A DNA stretch of 64,000 nucleotides from Burkholderia sp. Ac-20365 (GTDB taxonomy: Bacteria; Pseudomonadota; Gammaproteobacteria; Burkholderiales; Burkholderiaceae): contig NZ_JAAGPI010000043.1 in NCBI RefSeq assembly GCF_017104715.1, positions 1-64,000 of the forward strand, in the 5' to 3' direction. The notes beneath the pieces were generated by a model, which searched no databases, had not been told where the DNA came from, and saw only the letters and a list, made by a program, of their open reading frames with translations. The position numbers were made by a program, and so were the translations under genes. Shown here piece after piece: positions 44,689 to 53,220 of the stretch (the stretch's first letter is position 1; each line of letters starts with the position of its first letter).

Positions 44689-45763
44689 CGTCGACGCCTG
44701 CAGATTGATAACGGCGGCGGATCAGATAAACCGGCCGGTTTTTCGATTCGTAGTAGATGCGGCCGATGTATTCGCCAAGCACGCCTATTCCGATCAATTG
44801 AACGCCGCCGAGCAGGAGAACGGCCGAAATCAGCGATGCGTACCCCGGTACGGCGACCCCATGAATCAGGGTTCGCACGATGAGGAACGACGCGTACAGA
44901 AACGCGCCCAGCGCCACGAAGCTACCGACGTAGGTCCAGACGCGAAGCGGCAGCGTGCTGAAACTCGTGAAGCCCTCCAGAGCGAAGTTCCACAGTTTCC
45001 AGCCGGAAAACTTGGATCGGCCGGCGAGGCGAGGTTCGCGCACGTATTCGACAACTGCGGTCTGGTAGCCCACCCACGCGAAAAGGCCTTTCATGAAGCG
45101 GCGCGTTTCGGGAAGCAGTTTGAGCGCGTCGACGACTTCCCTTGTAATCAAACGGAAATCACCCACGTTTTCCGGAATCTTCGTATCGCACATCGAATTG
45201 TGAATCCGGTAAAAAAGCGCGGCGGTCTGACGCTTCAGGAAGGAATCCGTGAGCCGGTTCACGCGCTTCGCGACGACGACATCGTAGCCTTCCCGCCATT
45301 TCTCCACTAACAAAGGAATGATATTGGGCGGGTCCTGCAGATCGGCGTCAAAAGGGATCACAATTGCGCCGCGAGCTTCGTCGAGTCCCGCCGATAGCGC
45401 CGCCTCTTTGCCGAAATTGCGCGACAGATCGATCACACGAATACGACTATCTTTATCCGACATGCTGATGAGCATGCGGAGCGTGCCATCGCGGCTGCCG
45501 TCGTTGACGCAGACGATTTCGAACTGGGTTCCGTCGATGGCTTCGAGTACGGGTATCACCGCGCCGAAGAATGCCCCGATCATTTCCTCTTCGTTATAGA
45601 ACGGCACGACGAGTGAAAGGAGGCAGGGTTTGCCATCTTCCGGTGCTTTTGCGGGCAACGGGTTGGACAGGGCAGTCGTGTCACGCGCGCCTGTGGGCGA
45701 GGTTGTCGCTTCCCTCAGAAGCGTTTCCGGCACCAGAAAGTGAGGGCGACTGACGTAGTCCAT
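44681..45763 (-). CDS. gtrB: GtrB-like polyprenyl-phosphate glycosyltransferase (GT2)
   Basis: Protein of 360 residues. The GT-A domain holds LSLVVPFYNEEEMIGAFFGA, VCVNDGSRDGT, FDADLQDPP (metal site) and VGDFRLITREVVDALKLLPE. Two C-terminal membrane helices follow (VWTYVGSFVALGAFLYASFL, ISAVLLLGGVQLIGIGVLGE) and GEYIGRIYYESKNRPVY, the DPMS/GtrB signature. It makes undecaprenyl-phosphate-sugar for a periplasmic transferase. It heads the gtrB-gtrA pair; together with the GT-C protein this forms a side-chain glycosylation module. Confidence 0.92.
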   Translation of the reverse strand: MDYVSRPHFLVPETLLREATTSPTGARDTTALSNPLPAKAPEDGKPCLLSLVVPFYNEEEMIGAFFGAVIPVLEAIDGTQFEIVCVNDGSRDGTLRMLISMSDKDSRIRVIDLSRNFGKEAALSAGLDEARGAIVIPFDADLQDPPNIIPLLVEKWREGYDVVVAKRVNRLTDSFLKRQTAALFYRIHNSMCDTKIPENVGDFRLITREVVDALKLLPETRRFMKGLFAWVGYQTAVVEYVREPRLAGRSKFSGWKLWNFALEGFTSFSTLPLRVWTYVGSFVALGAFLYASFLIVRTLIHGVAVPGYASLISAVLLLGGVQLIGIGVLGEYIGRIYYESKNRPVYLIRRRYQSAGVDDV

Positions 45764-46102
45764 ACTTACCTCGCGAAGATGCCGCGGTTGTCCGACTGGC
45801 GTGACGATTTCGTTGCAAGCGTTCTTTGCGGCTTGCTCAGGCGGTATGTCCGTTCAGGACCTGCCGCCAACCAGAGCGTCTGATATGCGTGCGCTCCTGC
45901 ATTCGAAGTCTAGAGTGATACATCCGCACCGTTCGTGCGCTCGGGCACACTGAACGCGTCGCGGCACATCGCGTGCGCCCAGCGCTTGACGATCTGTCTA
46001 AAGGTATTCAGCGGTGGTGGCGCGAGCGGTGCGTGATGCAACACGCTGCCCGGGGCCAGCCGAAAGAAGGCGCCGCGAATCTGCGTTTCGCGGCGATAGC
46101 AG
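45764..46102. other. Gap between gtrB and the methyltransferase gene, holding a decayed gene
   Basis: About 340 bases. The part at 45979-46098 is a gene remnant (separate entry). The rest shows nothing recognisable. Confidence 0.6.
45979..46098 (-). pseudogene. Remnant of a second cupin/JmjC-like oxygenase gene
   Basis: On the minus strand this encodes YRRETQIRG, then FRLAPGSVLHHAPLAP, then PLNTFRQIVKR. These match the intact gene at 49521-50507, which has YRQEMQDRG, YRLNPGEVVHHPPLAP and, 82 residues later, PLNAVRRLVKR. So the copy has lost everything before residue 208 and an internal block of about 82 residues. Where the intact gene stops with CGCTGAGCGCAC, the remnant has CGCTGGGCGCAC, so the stop codon is also lost. 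It abuts the stop codon of the methyltransferase gene. It should have no activity. Confidence 0.78.
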
Positions 46103-46942
46103 CTAGACGAGTTCGAGCCAGAGACCCGTGTAGGCCCAGACGCTGGAGGAGGGGCGGTCCAGCACGGTAAGGCGCAGTTCCGTCGCCTGCCATTCACCCA
46201 GTACCTTGTAGCCCAGGCGTTCGAAATCGGCGATGAGTCTCGAGCGATTGTGGAGCATGCAGGCAACACGTATATGGCCCGCGTCCTGAACGACTGCGAA
46301 ATCCTGGTCTTCTGTCATCGGCACCCGGTTAATCAATACATATTTGGGGCGTCGATCCAGACCTTGCAATAATTCAGGCAATGATTTGTCGAAATATTGC
46401 AGAGAGCCACTGGCAATAAATAAATCCACGCCGTCGGCCTGCCGCAAATCATCTGTAAATTGAAGGTTGCTGATGTTTCGGCTGGTTGCCAGCGTTTTTC
46501 CGTACGCAATGGTTTCCGGTAAATCATAGACTGTCCACGACACGTCTGCCCTTAGCGGCAGATAGTCTTTGTAGCAGTAGTAGAGATTGCCGACGTTTCC
46601 GCCCAGATCGAATATCTTGTTGATGGCAGGGATCGGATCCCGGAGGTAATAAAAGGCGGCATAGTCACTCGGTCTGGCTACGCGATTGAGTTCGAGATGC
46701 AAGGCCAGGTTTGCGAGATTTTCATGACCCCCTTTCGCATAGGGCTTGACGGCTCTCTCGGCTTCGTCGAGCGCCCGGAAGGTGCGTCGGTATCCCAGTA
46801 TCGAGCCCCAGATCGTGGCGCCGAAGCTGGTGCGCCCCACGCCTTCTATCAAACGGCGGCCATAGCCGATCGCGCCGACCATTCTGAAAACCTTTGCGGC
46901 CCAGACGATTTGAATATCGCGCAGTCTGATACTTGCTTCCAT
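46103..46942 (-). CDS. TIGR04325-type putative methyltransferase
   Basis: Protein of 279 residues. The central KIFDLGGNVGNLYYCYKDYL is the SAM-binding loop 1 and WTVYDLPETIAYGKTLAT and DLFIASGSLQYFD follow as in the TIGR04325 (LIC12133-like) family found in polysaccharide loci. N-terminal ATIWGSILGYRRTFRALDEA is the usual preceding helix. It probably methylates a sugar of the repeat unit. It is divergent from the FkbH-like gene, with a 594-base gap, and ends beside the oxygenase remnant. Confidence 0.82.
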   Translation of the reverse strand: MEASIRLRDIQIVWAAKVFRMVGAIGYGRRLIEGVGRTSFGATIWGSILGYRRTFRALDEAERAVKPYAKGGHENLANLALHLELNRVARPSDYAAFYYLRDPIPAINKIFDLGGNVGNLYYCYKDYLPLRADVSWTVYDLPETIAYGKTLATSRNISNLQFTDDLRQADGVDLFIASGSLQYFDKSLPELLQGLDRRPKYVLINRVPMTEDQDFAVVQDAGHIRVACMLHNRSRLIADFERLGYKVLGEWQATELRLTVLDRPSSSVWAYTGLWLELV

Positions 46943-47536
46943 CGATATGCTCCATTACCGATATTGAATCGCGGTGGACGGCAATATGTCTTCGCCGGTC
47001 TGCAACACAACGCCTCTTTCACCGGCGACGATCCGCCAGGAGCCATACCACAAGCGTCGACAGCATTCAGACTCGGTAATCACACGCTGGGATGTCTCAC
47101 TGGCGGAGTTCAACGTATCGCTCATGACCAGACGTCATCCGTGTGCGCGCAGCCGCCGCAACACCTGACGGCTTGGAGTATGGCCAATCTTCACTCGGGA
47201 AAATGTTCGCCTTCGCTCATGCCGCGCTATTTCGACAATTCTGGCCATACGCATTGCGGCAACGCCGCGTTGTAGAGAGTCAATGACTCCGGTATTCGTG
47301 GCCGGTTTGATGGGAGCGGGCGTATGTATGTCGGCGCACAGATAGTCGGGCGCTGCTTTGCTTAAATCGTGGGGAACATGCCGATGGTGTGCAGACCGAG
47401 TGAGCACGCTTCGCGTTAGTGATGCTTCACGTCCGCACCCGTTCGCCGCTGATGCTTTCTGCGCGTGCACGCACCGTGCTCTCGCGATGCGCATACGTGT
47501 CCTTCGCGGCGTAGAAGGTTTTCATTCTGAGGGCTG
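46943..47536. other. Divergent intergenic region between methyltransferase and FkbH-like genes
   Basis: 594 bases. No gene with coding character was found on either strand. It must hold promoters for the two divergent transcription units; no clear -35/-10 pair was identified. Confidence 0.45.
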
Positions 47537-49411
47537 ATGATGCGTCAAATTATCCGCGATCTGTTTTACAGGTCCATCGCTGATAAGCGGGTCAACCTGC
47601 CGCTTCCGCCGACCTCGCTCGCAATCGAATCGCGCAAGCTCAACATACTCCTGCTAGGTACGTGCGGGGTCGATATGATCGCCAGGCGGAGCGTCGAATG
47701 CGGACACAACATCCGGCACGTACTCATGGGGTCGAAATTCCACGCACCTATCCCGGATGTTGCCCCGACAGACGACGTAGCCGTCGTGAGCCTGACTCTG
47801 CGGCACATTCTGGGCGAAGCGACCCAGACGTCCGAGCCCGTGGTCGACATGGTCTTTTCGCGCCTGCATTCAGACGACGAGGCTCGCGCTTTGCTGGAAA
47901 GAGCGGGGGAGTATGTTTCGCAAAAGGTGGCGCAGGTCGCCGCGCAGATGACGTCGGTTCCGGTTCTGTTCATGTCATTTTTCGAACCGGGCTTCAATTA
48001 CCAGGGTGATGTGATCGATCCGTTCAGTCTGACTTCCCCGGGAAACCTGGTTCGTGAGATCAACCGGTCGTTGTCCGATGCCGTCCGGAAGACGAATAAC
48101 TGTTACTTTCTCGACTCCAACGAGATATTGAATTTCATCGGTCGCCGGCATTTGCAGGACGATGTCGTCGCGAGCAGTTCACATGCGTCGTTTATCAACG
48201 ACTGGGATTTCAAGCTCGACGCCAATCGACTGAACGCGCCGAAGGCGCTCGTCAATGTTTTCAAGTATGAAGTTGCCTCCCGCGAATTTGCGCTTGCGCT
48301 GCTGTCGCGGATCGAGACGATCGTCAAGATCGTCGAACAGCGCAATCCGGTTAAGCTGATCATCGTCGATCTCGACGACACCATGTGGCGGGGCGTTGCT
48401 GCGGAGGCCGAGAGCCTGAGCCTGGATCAACGCATCGAGGGTTGGCCCATTGGCCTGGCGGAAGCCCTGATGTACTTCAAAAGGCGTGGCGGACTGCTGG
48501 CTATCTGCAGCAAGAATGACGAAGCACCCACCGTCGAAAGGTTTAACAGCATCTGGCGCGGAGCGATCACGCTCGACGATTTTGCTTGCGTACGCATCAA
48601 CTGGCAGCCCAAGTCGCAGAACATCCTTGAAATCATCAAGGAGGTTAATGTGCTCCCGGGCAACTGCGTCTTCATGGACGACAACGACCGGGAACTGTCC
48701 GAGGTGAAGTCGGCGATCCCCGACATTCGTTGCCTGGGCGGCAATCATTACGACTGGCGGCGCATCATCCTGCGATCGGCCGAAACGCAGGTCCCGATTG
48801 TCACGGAGGAGTCCGCGCGACGTACAGATCTTGTTCGTGCAATTTCCCGGCGCGAAGCGAGTGCCGATCTTGCGAGCGGGGTTTCGCGCGAAGCGTGGCT
48901 GGCTTCGTTGCAGCTTCGTCAATCATTCTTCTTGATCAAGACCCCCAAATCCCGGCATTTCGATCGTGCGTTCGAGCTTATCAACAAGACAAATCAGTTC
49001 AACACGACCGGCAAAAGATGGGAGAAGTCAGAGTTCGAGAAATTTATCAGCAAGGGCGGTTACTGCATTGTTTCGTCCCTGCGAGACAAGCTGATCGACA
49101 ACGGCATCATTTCCGTTTGCCTTGTCAAATGCGAGAACATCGTTCAGGTCGTTCTGTCGTGTCGCGTTTTTGGACTCGGCGCGGAACTGGTCGTCGGGGC
49201 GATTGCAACCCGCCTGGCACTGACAGCACGCCCGGAGATCCGGGCGGAGCTGGTCGACACCGGAAAGAACGCGACCTGTCACGACTATTTCAAGCGGATT
49301 GGATTCGCTGAAACAACGACCGGTTTGTGCTCGAGCACCGCAAATGAATTGCCGCACTACATCAAGATCGAGAATCTGGGCGCTCCGGACTTTCCCCCGG
49401 TCCAGATCTAG
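47537..49411 (+). CDS. FkbH-like HAD-family protein (acyl-carrier loading enzyme)
   Basis: Protein of 624 residues. Residues 1-240 are an N-terminal SGNH-like region (LNILLLGTCGVDMIARRSVE). Residues 270-400 are a HAD-IIIC domain: VDLDDTMWRG (Asp278, Asp280), ICSKND (Ser325, Lys326) and FMDDNDRE (Asp381, Asp382). Residues 450-600 are GNAT-like (NKTNQFNTTGKRW, DTGKNATCHDYFKRIGF). FkbH proteins of polyketide pathways take 1,3-bisphosphoglycerate, remove a phosphate and load glyceryl onto a carrier protein; homologues in polysaccharide loci are less studied. Start ATG 47537, next ATG adjacent. Confidence 0.88.
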   Translation: MMRQIIRDLFYRSIADKRVNLPLPPTSLAIESRKLNILLLGTCGVDMIARRSVECGHNIRHVLMGSKFHAPIPDVAPTDDVAVVSLTLRHILGEATQTSEPVVDMVFSRLHSDDEARALLERAGEYVSQKVAQVAAQMTSVPVLFMSFFEPGFNYQGDVIDPFSLTSPGNLVREINRSLSDAVRKTNNCYFLDSNEILNFIGRRHLQDDVVASSSHASFINDWDFKLDANRLNAPKALVNVFKYEVASREFALALLSRIETIVKIVEQRNPVKLIIVDLDDTMWRGVAAEAESLSLDQRIEGWPIGLAEALMYFKRRGGLLAICSKNDEAPTVERFNSIWRGAITLDDFACVRINWQPKSQNILEIIKEVNVLPGNCVFMDDNDRELSEVKSAIPDIRCLGGNHYDWRRIILRSAETQVPIVTEESARRTDLVRAISRREASADLASGVSREAWLASLQLRQSFFLIKTPKSRHFDRAFELINKTNQFNTTGKRWEKSEFEKFISKGGYCIVSSLRDKLIDNGIISVCLVKCENIVQVVLSCRVFGLGAELVVGAIATRLALTARPEIRAELVDTGKNATCHDYFKRIGFAETTTGLCSSTANELPHYIKIENLGAPDFPPVQI

Positions 49412-49520
49412 AGCGGTCGTCGGCTGATCAACTTGGATGCGGATGTTCGTCAACGCACATGTGGCCGACAGCACGGATAGTAGGCTGCAAAAAGTGCTCT
49501 CTAACCGACAAAGGTGCGCC

Positions 49521-50507
49521 ATGTTTGTGCCGATCGATAGTGCTGTGTTGGGCGGTACATCACGCCAGCCGTCTTCAGGCGACACAATTCTCAGGGCGTC
49601 GAGTCAGGAATTCAAAAGCAATTTCAATCTGCGTTCTTTCAAGTTCAACCATACGTTGCATCAGAGTGGCCTGTTCGAGATCCCGAGGATCACTGGGCTT
49701 GCACGACGCATTATCGAAAGGAACGGGAATTTCTGTGCGCTCAACTTCAAGCAGGGCTCGATCGATGCGAAGTTCAGCGCCATGCCGGAAAGCGAGCGGC
49801 TGGCCGAGACGGTGGCCCGGCTTGGCGAAAACGGCACGTGGATCAAGCTCAACCGCGCGCAGGACTACGACCCCGAGTACGCTGAGGTTCTGAACACGAT
49901 CACCGCCGAGCTTGAAAGTCTGTCTGGTTTTCCGCTGCGCAAGGACATGACGTTTGTATCGATGACACTGTTGCTGTCCTCGCCGAAGATCTCCACGCCC
50001 TTTCATATCGATCACGAAAGCAACTTCCTGTTCCAGATACAAGGCTCGAAGGACGTATGCCTTTTCCCTGCGGCCGATCGCCAGCTGGTACCGGACGAAG
50101 AGGTCGAGCGCTACTACAGCGGTAACTTCGAAGCGGCGCATTACCGGCAGGAAATGCAGGATCGCGGTACCGTCTATCGGCTCAATCCGGGCGAAGTCGT
50201 GCATCACCCGCCGCTCGCGCCGCACTGGGTAAAGAACGACGACAATATCTCGGTGAGCATCAGTATCAACTACTGCACGAAGACGCTGGAAAGACGTGCG
50301 AGGGTGTATCAGGCTAACTACTTTCTGCGCATGCTGGGTTTGAATCCGGTGTCGCCAGGGATATCGCCGTTGCGCGACAGCCTGAAGCGGAGCGTCATCG
50401 CGACGCTGGAACACCGCAATCCAAAGACTTTTTCGGAAGTGGTCCACACGCCGGTGGTGCGGTTGAAAGCACCGCTGAATGCCGTTAGAAGGCTGGTCAA
50501 GCGCTGA
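49521..50507 (+). CDS. Cupin/JmjC-like Fe(II)/2-oxoglutarate-type protein
   Basis: Protein of 328 residues. Start ATG 49521 with AAAGGTG upstream; the frame is open back to 49437. The iron-binding pattern is HIDHESNFLFQIQGSKDVCL (His162, Asp164) with HHPPLAPHW (His228-229 or His235), as in cupin_8/JmjC hydroxylases. An equivalent of Lys for 2-oxoglutarate binding may be in GSKD. The likely role is hydroxylation or other oxidation of a sugar, amino acid or acyl intermediate. It follows the FkbH-like gene by 109 bases on the same strand. A broken second copy is at 45979-46098. Confidence 0.75.
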   Translation: MFVPIDSAVLGGTSRQPSSGDTILRASSQEFKSNFNLRSFKFNHTLHQSGLFEIPRITGLARRIIERNGNFCALNFKQGSIDAKFSAMPESERLAETVARLGENGTWIKLNRAQDYDPEYAEVLNTITAELESLSGFPLRKDMTFVSMTLLLSSPKISTPFHIDHESNFLFQIQGSKDVCLFPAADRQLVPDEEVERYYSGNFEAAHYRQEMQDRGTVYRLNPGEVVHHPPLAPHWVKNDDNISVSISINYCTKTLERRARVYQANYFLRMLGLNPVSPGISPLRDSLKRSVIATLEHRNPKTFSEVVHTPVVRLKAPLNAVRRLVKR

Positions 50508-50834
50508 GCGCACAAGCCCGGTTCCGGCCGCGCTTGCGAATCTTGTCTGCTGTGGTGTCCGGGCGGGAAATTATTGCTTCGGATGCCATAGCATGCATGC
50601 GATTTCCTGTTAGACGCCGCACGGCGTTGCACCTCTTCATCCGCACGATCACCCGGTTTCAACTCCCCGGTACCGACTCCGCGCGGGCGAACTAGCCTGG
50701 CATGAGCGTCGGCGAACATTCATCGGCGCGGAGATCCGCCACACTGCAAGCCAATGAATTGCATGGTGCGGCATGTTGAAACCGTTCGTGTGCTACCGGC
50801 ACCTTTATGCACGGACGACGTCCGCTTATGAGCG
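50508..50834. other. Gap before the first plus-strand glycosyltransferase
   Basis: 327 bases with no gene or clear motif. Composition is ordinary. Confidence 0.4.
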
Positions 50835-51956
50835 ATGCCCGGAACCCTGTCGATGAAACACGCGCCTGCTCCCAATCTGCTGATCAACGGTCGCTTCCTC
50901 GGCCGCCGTGCGACGGGTGTCGACCGCTTCGCGTTCGAGACCATCCGTGCGCTCGATCAGATGATCGAGTCGGGCGATCCGCTTGTCGCCGCATTGCGCG
51001 CCGAGATCATCGTGCCCGAGGCGTTGACGGGTATGTCGAATCCCTTCAGGCATGTCGGGCTGCGAGCGAGCGGCAAGGGCGGTTCGCTGCGTTGGGAGCA
51101 ACTCGAGCTGCCGCGGGCTGCGCGCGGCGGATTGCTGCTTAATCTGTGCAACTCCGGGCCGCTGTTGTACCGCCGTCAGGTGACGGTGCTGCACGACGCG
51201 GCGCCCACCCGCGTGCCCGACAGCTACAGCCGGTCCTTTGTTGCCTGGTATCGCCTGATGGCGCCGCGCATCGGCCGGGTATCGCAGCGTGTGATTACCG
51301 TGTCGGAATTCTCGCGGCGCGAACTGTGTGACGCTTACCGGATCCCAGCCGGCAAGATTGGCGTCGTGTCGGAGAGCGGCGAGCACATGCTGCGCGTGCA
51401 GGAGGATGAAGAGGCGGTGGCGCCGAAGCTGAACGGGCGTCCTTTCGTGCTGGCGGTCGGAAGCCTCAACCGTCACAAGAACTTTCGGCTCGTGGCGGAG
51501 GCCGCGAGCCTGATCGACGATGCGCAGTTCGACATCGTGGTGGTGGGCGGCGGAGATTCGCGGGTATACGGGGCGGGCAAGGACGCGCTGCCCGGCTTCG
51601 TGAAGCATCTCGGTTACGTGAGCGATGGCGAACTGGCCGCGCTCTACCGGCGCGCAGCATGTTTTGTCTATCCGTCGCGCTACGAGGGTTTCGGGCTGCC
51701 GCCGGTGGAGGCGCTGGCGCTGGGCTGTCCCGTGATCGCTTCGAGGCTGCCGGCCATACAGGAAGCGTGCGGCGATGCCGTGCTCTACACGTCGCCGGAC
51801 GATCCCGCGGAACTGGCGCGCCTGCTCGAACGGATCACCGCCGACGCCACGTTGCGTGCAAGCCTGCGCGAGCGAGCCCGCGCACGGACGGAAGAACTGA
51901 CCTGGCGCGCAACGGCTGCCAGGTTGATCGAGGAGATTTCGCCGTGGCTAATGTGA
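50835..51956 (+). CDS. Glycosyltransferase family 4, first of a paralogous pair
   Basis: Protein of 373 residues with a GT-B fold. N-terminal LLINGRFLGRRATGVDRFAF, then NLCNSGPLLYRRQVTVLHDA, and the donor site YPSRYEGFGLPPVEALALGC with PVIASRLPAIQEACGDAVLY. The Glu in EGFGLPPVEA is the usual GT4 nucleotide-sugar contact. Clearly paralogous to 55860-56957. It overlaps the next gene by 13 bases. It adds one sugar to the lipid-linked repeat on the cytoplasmic side. Confidence 0.9.
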   Translation: MPGTLSMKHAPAPNLLINGRFLGRRATGVDRFAFETIRALDQMIESGDPLVAALRAEIIVPEALTGMSNPFRHVGLRASGKGGSLRWEQLELPRAARGGLLLNLCNSGPLLYRRQVTVLHDAAPTRVPDSYSRSFVAWYRLMAPRIGRVSQRVITVSEFSRRELCDAYRIPAGKIGVVSESGEHMLRVQEDEEAVAPKLNGRPFVLAVGSLNRHKNFRLVAEAASLIDDAQFDIVVVGGGDSRVYGAGKDALPGFVKHLGYVSDGELAALYRRAACFVYPSRYEGFGLPPVEALALGCPVIASRLPAIQEACGDAVLYTSPDDPAELARLLERITADATLRASLRERARARTEELTWRATAARLIEEISPWLM

Positions 51957-53164
51957 CGCTTGCTCCAACTCCTGCCAACGACGTTCGTCGCTTTGGCCGC
52001 GTAGCGCTCGTACATGACTGGCTGGCCGCGTATGCGGGCTCCGAGAAGGTGGTCGAGCAGATTCTCCAGCTCTTCCCGCACGCCGATCTGTACAGCGTCG
52101 TCGATTTTTTCCCCGAGGAGCAGCGGGACGTGCTGGGCGGAAAACGCGCGCATACGTCGTTCATCCAGCATCTGCCGCGCGCGCGCAAATCGTTTCGCCA
52201 CTATCTTCCGCTGATGCCGCTGGCGATCGAGCAGTTCGATCTGTCGGGCTACGATCTGGTGATTTCATCGAACCATGCGGTGGCCAAGGGCGTGCTGACA
52301 GGCCCGCATCAGGTCCATGTGAGCTACGTGCATTCGCCGATTCGCTACGCGTGGGATCTGCAGCATCAATATCTGGCCGAAGCGGGCATGCAGCGCGGCA
52401 TGAAGAGCTGGATCGTGCGTCTGCTGCTTCATTACATGCGTATCTGGGATCACCGCACCGCGCACGGCGTGGATGCCTTTGTCGCCAATTCAGCCTTCGT
52501 GGGCCGGCGCATTCGCAAGGCGTACGGCAGCGATGCAACCGTCGTCTATCCGCCCGTCGATGTCGAGCGCTTCGAACTCGGTGGCGGCGAGCGCGAGGAC
52601 TTCTATCTGATCGCCTCGCGCATGGTGCCGTACAAGCGCATCCCGCTGATCGTCGAGGCTTTTGCCGCGATGCCGTCGCGCCGCCTGGTAGTGATCGGCG
52701 ATGGGACGGATTTTGCGCGCGCCAAGGCATGCGCGACGCCCAATGTGACGCTGCTCGGCTATCAGCCCGATGCGGCACTGGTGGACTACATGCAGCGCGC
52801 GCGAGCGTTTCTGTTTGCCGGGGAAGAAGACTTCGGTATTTCGGTGGTCGAAGCACAGGCCTGCGGTACGCCCGTCATTGCTTTGGGGCGCGGCGGTGTG
52901 CGGGAGATCGTCGTCGAATCGCAGGATCCCGAACGGGCGACAGGGCTTTTCTTCAGCGAACAGAGCGTGGCTTCCATCGTCGATGCTGTCGAGCGCTTCG
53001 AGCAATTGCCGCCGTTTCGCGCGGAAGTGTGCCGCCGCAACGCGCTGCGCTTTACGAAAGAGCGCTTCAGGCGCGAGTTCCTCGGGGTGATAGAGCGCGC
53101 AGTCGAAGCTGGCAGCGTACCCGCCGATGAGGAGCCGGAGATTCGCCGCTGGCGGTCTGCCTGA
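51944..53164 (+). CDS. Glycosyltransferase family 4 (WbaZ/mannosyltransferase-like)
   Basis: Protein of 406 residues. GTG 51944 is chosen (GAGGAGATTTCGCC upstream); it overlaps the preceding stop, so translation is coupled. Motifs: RVALVHDWLAAYAGSEKVVE, VHVSYVHSPIRYAWDLQHQY, ANSAFVGRRIRKAYG, LIASRMVPYKRIPLIVEAFA, and FAGEEDFGISVVEAQACGTP. This pattern is common in mannosyl- and rhamnosyltransferases of O-antigen clusters. Second sugar-adding enzyme of the island. Confidence 0.92.
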   Translation: MANVTLAPTPANDVRRFGRVALVHDWLAAYAGSEKVVEQILQLFPHADLYSVVDFFPEEQRDVLGGKRAHTSFIQHLPRARKSFRHYLPLMPLAIEQFDLSGYDLVISSNHAVAKGVLTGPHQVHVSYVHSPIRYAWDLQHQYLAEAGMQRGMKSWIVRLLLHYMRIWDHRTAHGVDAFVANSAFVGRRIRKAYGSDATVVYPPVDVERFELGGGEREDFYLIASRMVPYKRIPLIVEAFAAMPSRRLVVIGDGTDFARAKACATPNVTLLGYQPDAALVDYMQRARAFLFAGEEDFGISVVEAQACGTPVIALGRGGVREIVVESQDPERATGLFFSEQSVASIVDAVERFEQLPPFRAEVCRRNALRFTKERFRREFLGVIERAVEAGSVPADEEPEIRRWRSA

Positions 53165-53220
53165 GCCTTGCCGAAGCAGGTCTGATCACGCACGAGGGCG
53201 GTGAATAGAGGGGGGGAGCG

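Noticed and set aside
45910..46269. A 119-codon intact minus-strand gene
   Set aside because: Its first half is out of frame within the methyltransferase gene. Only the distal part has homology, and it is explained as the remnant of the oxygenase gene.
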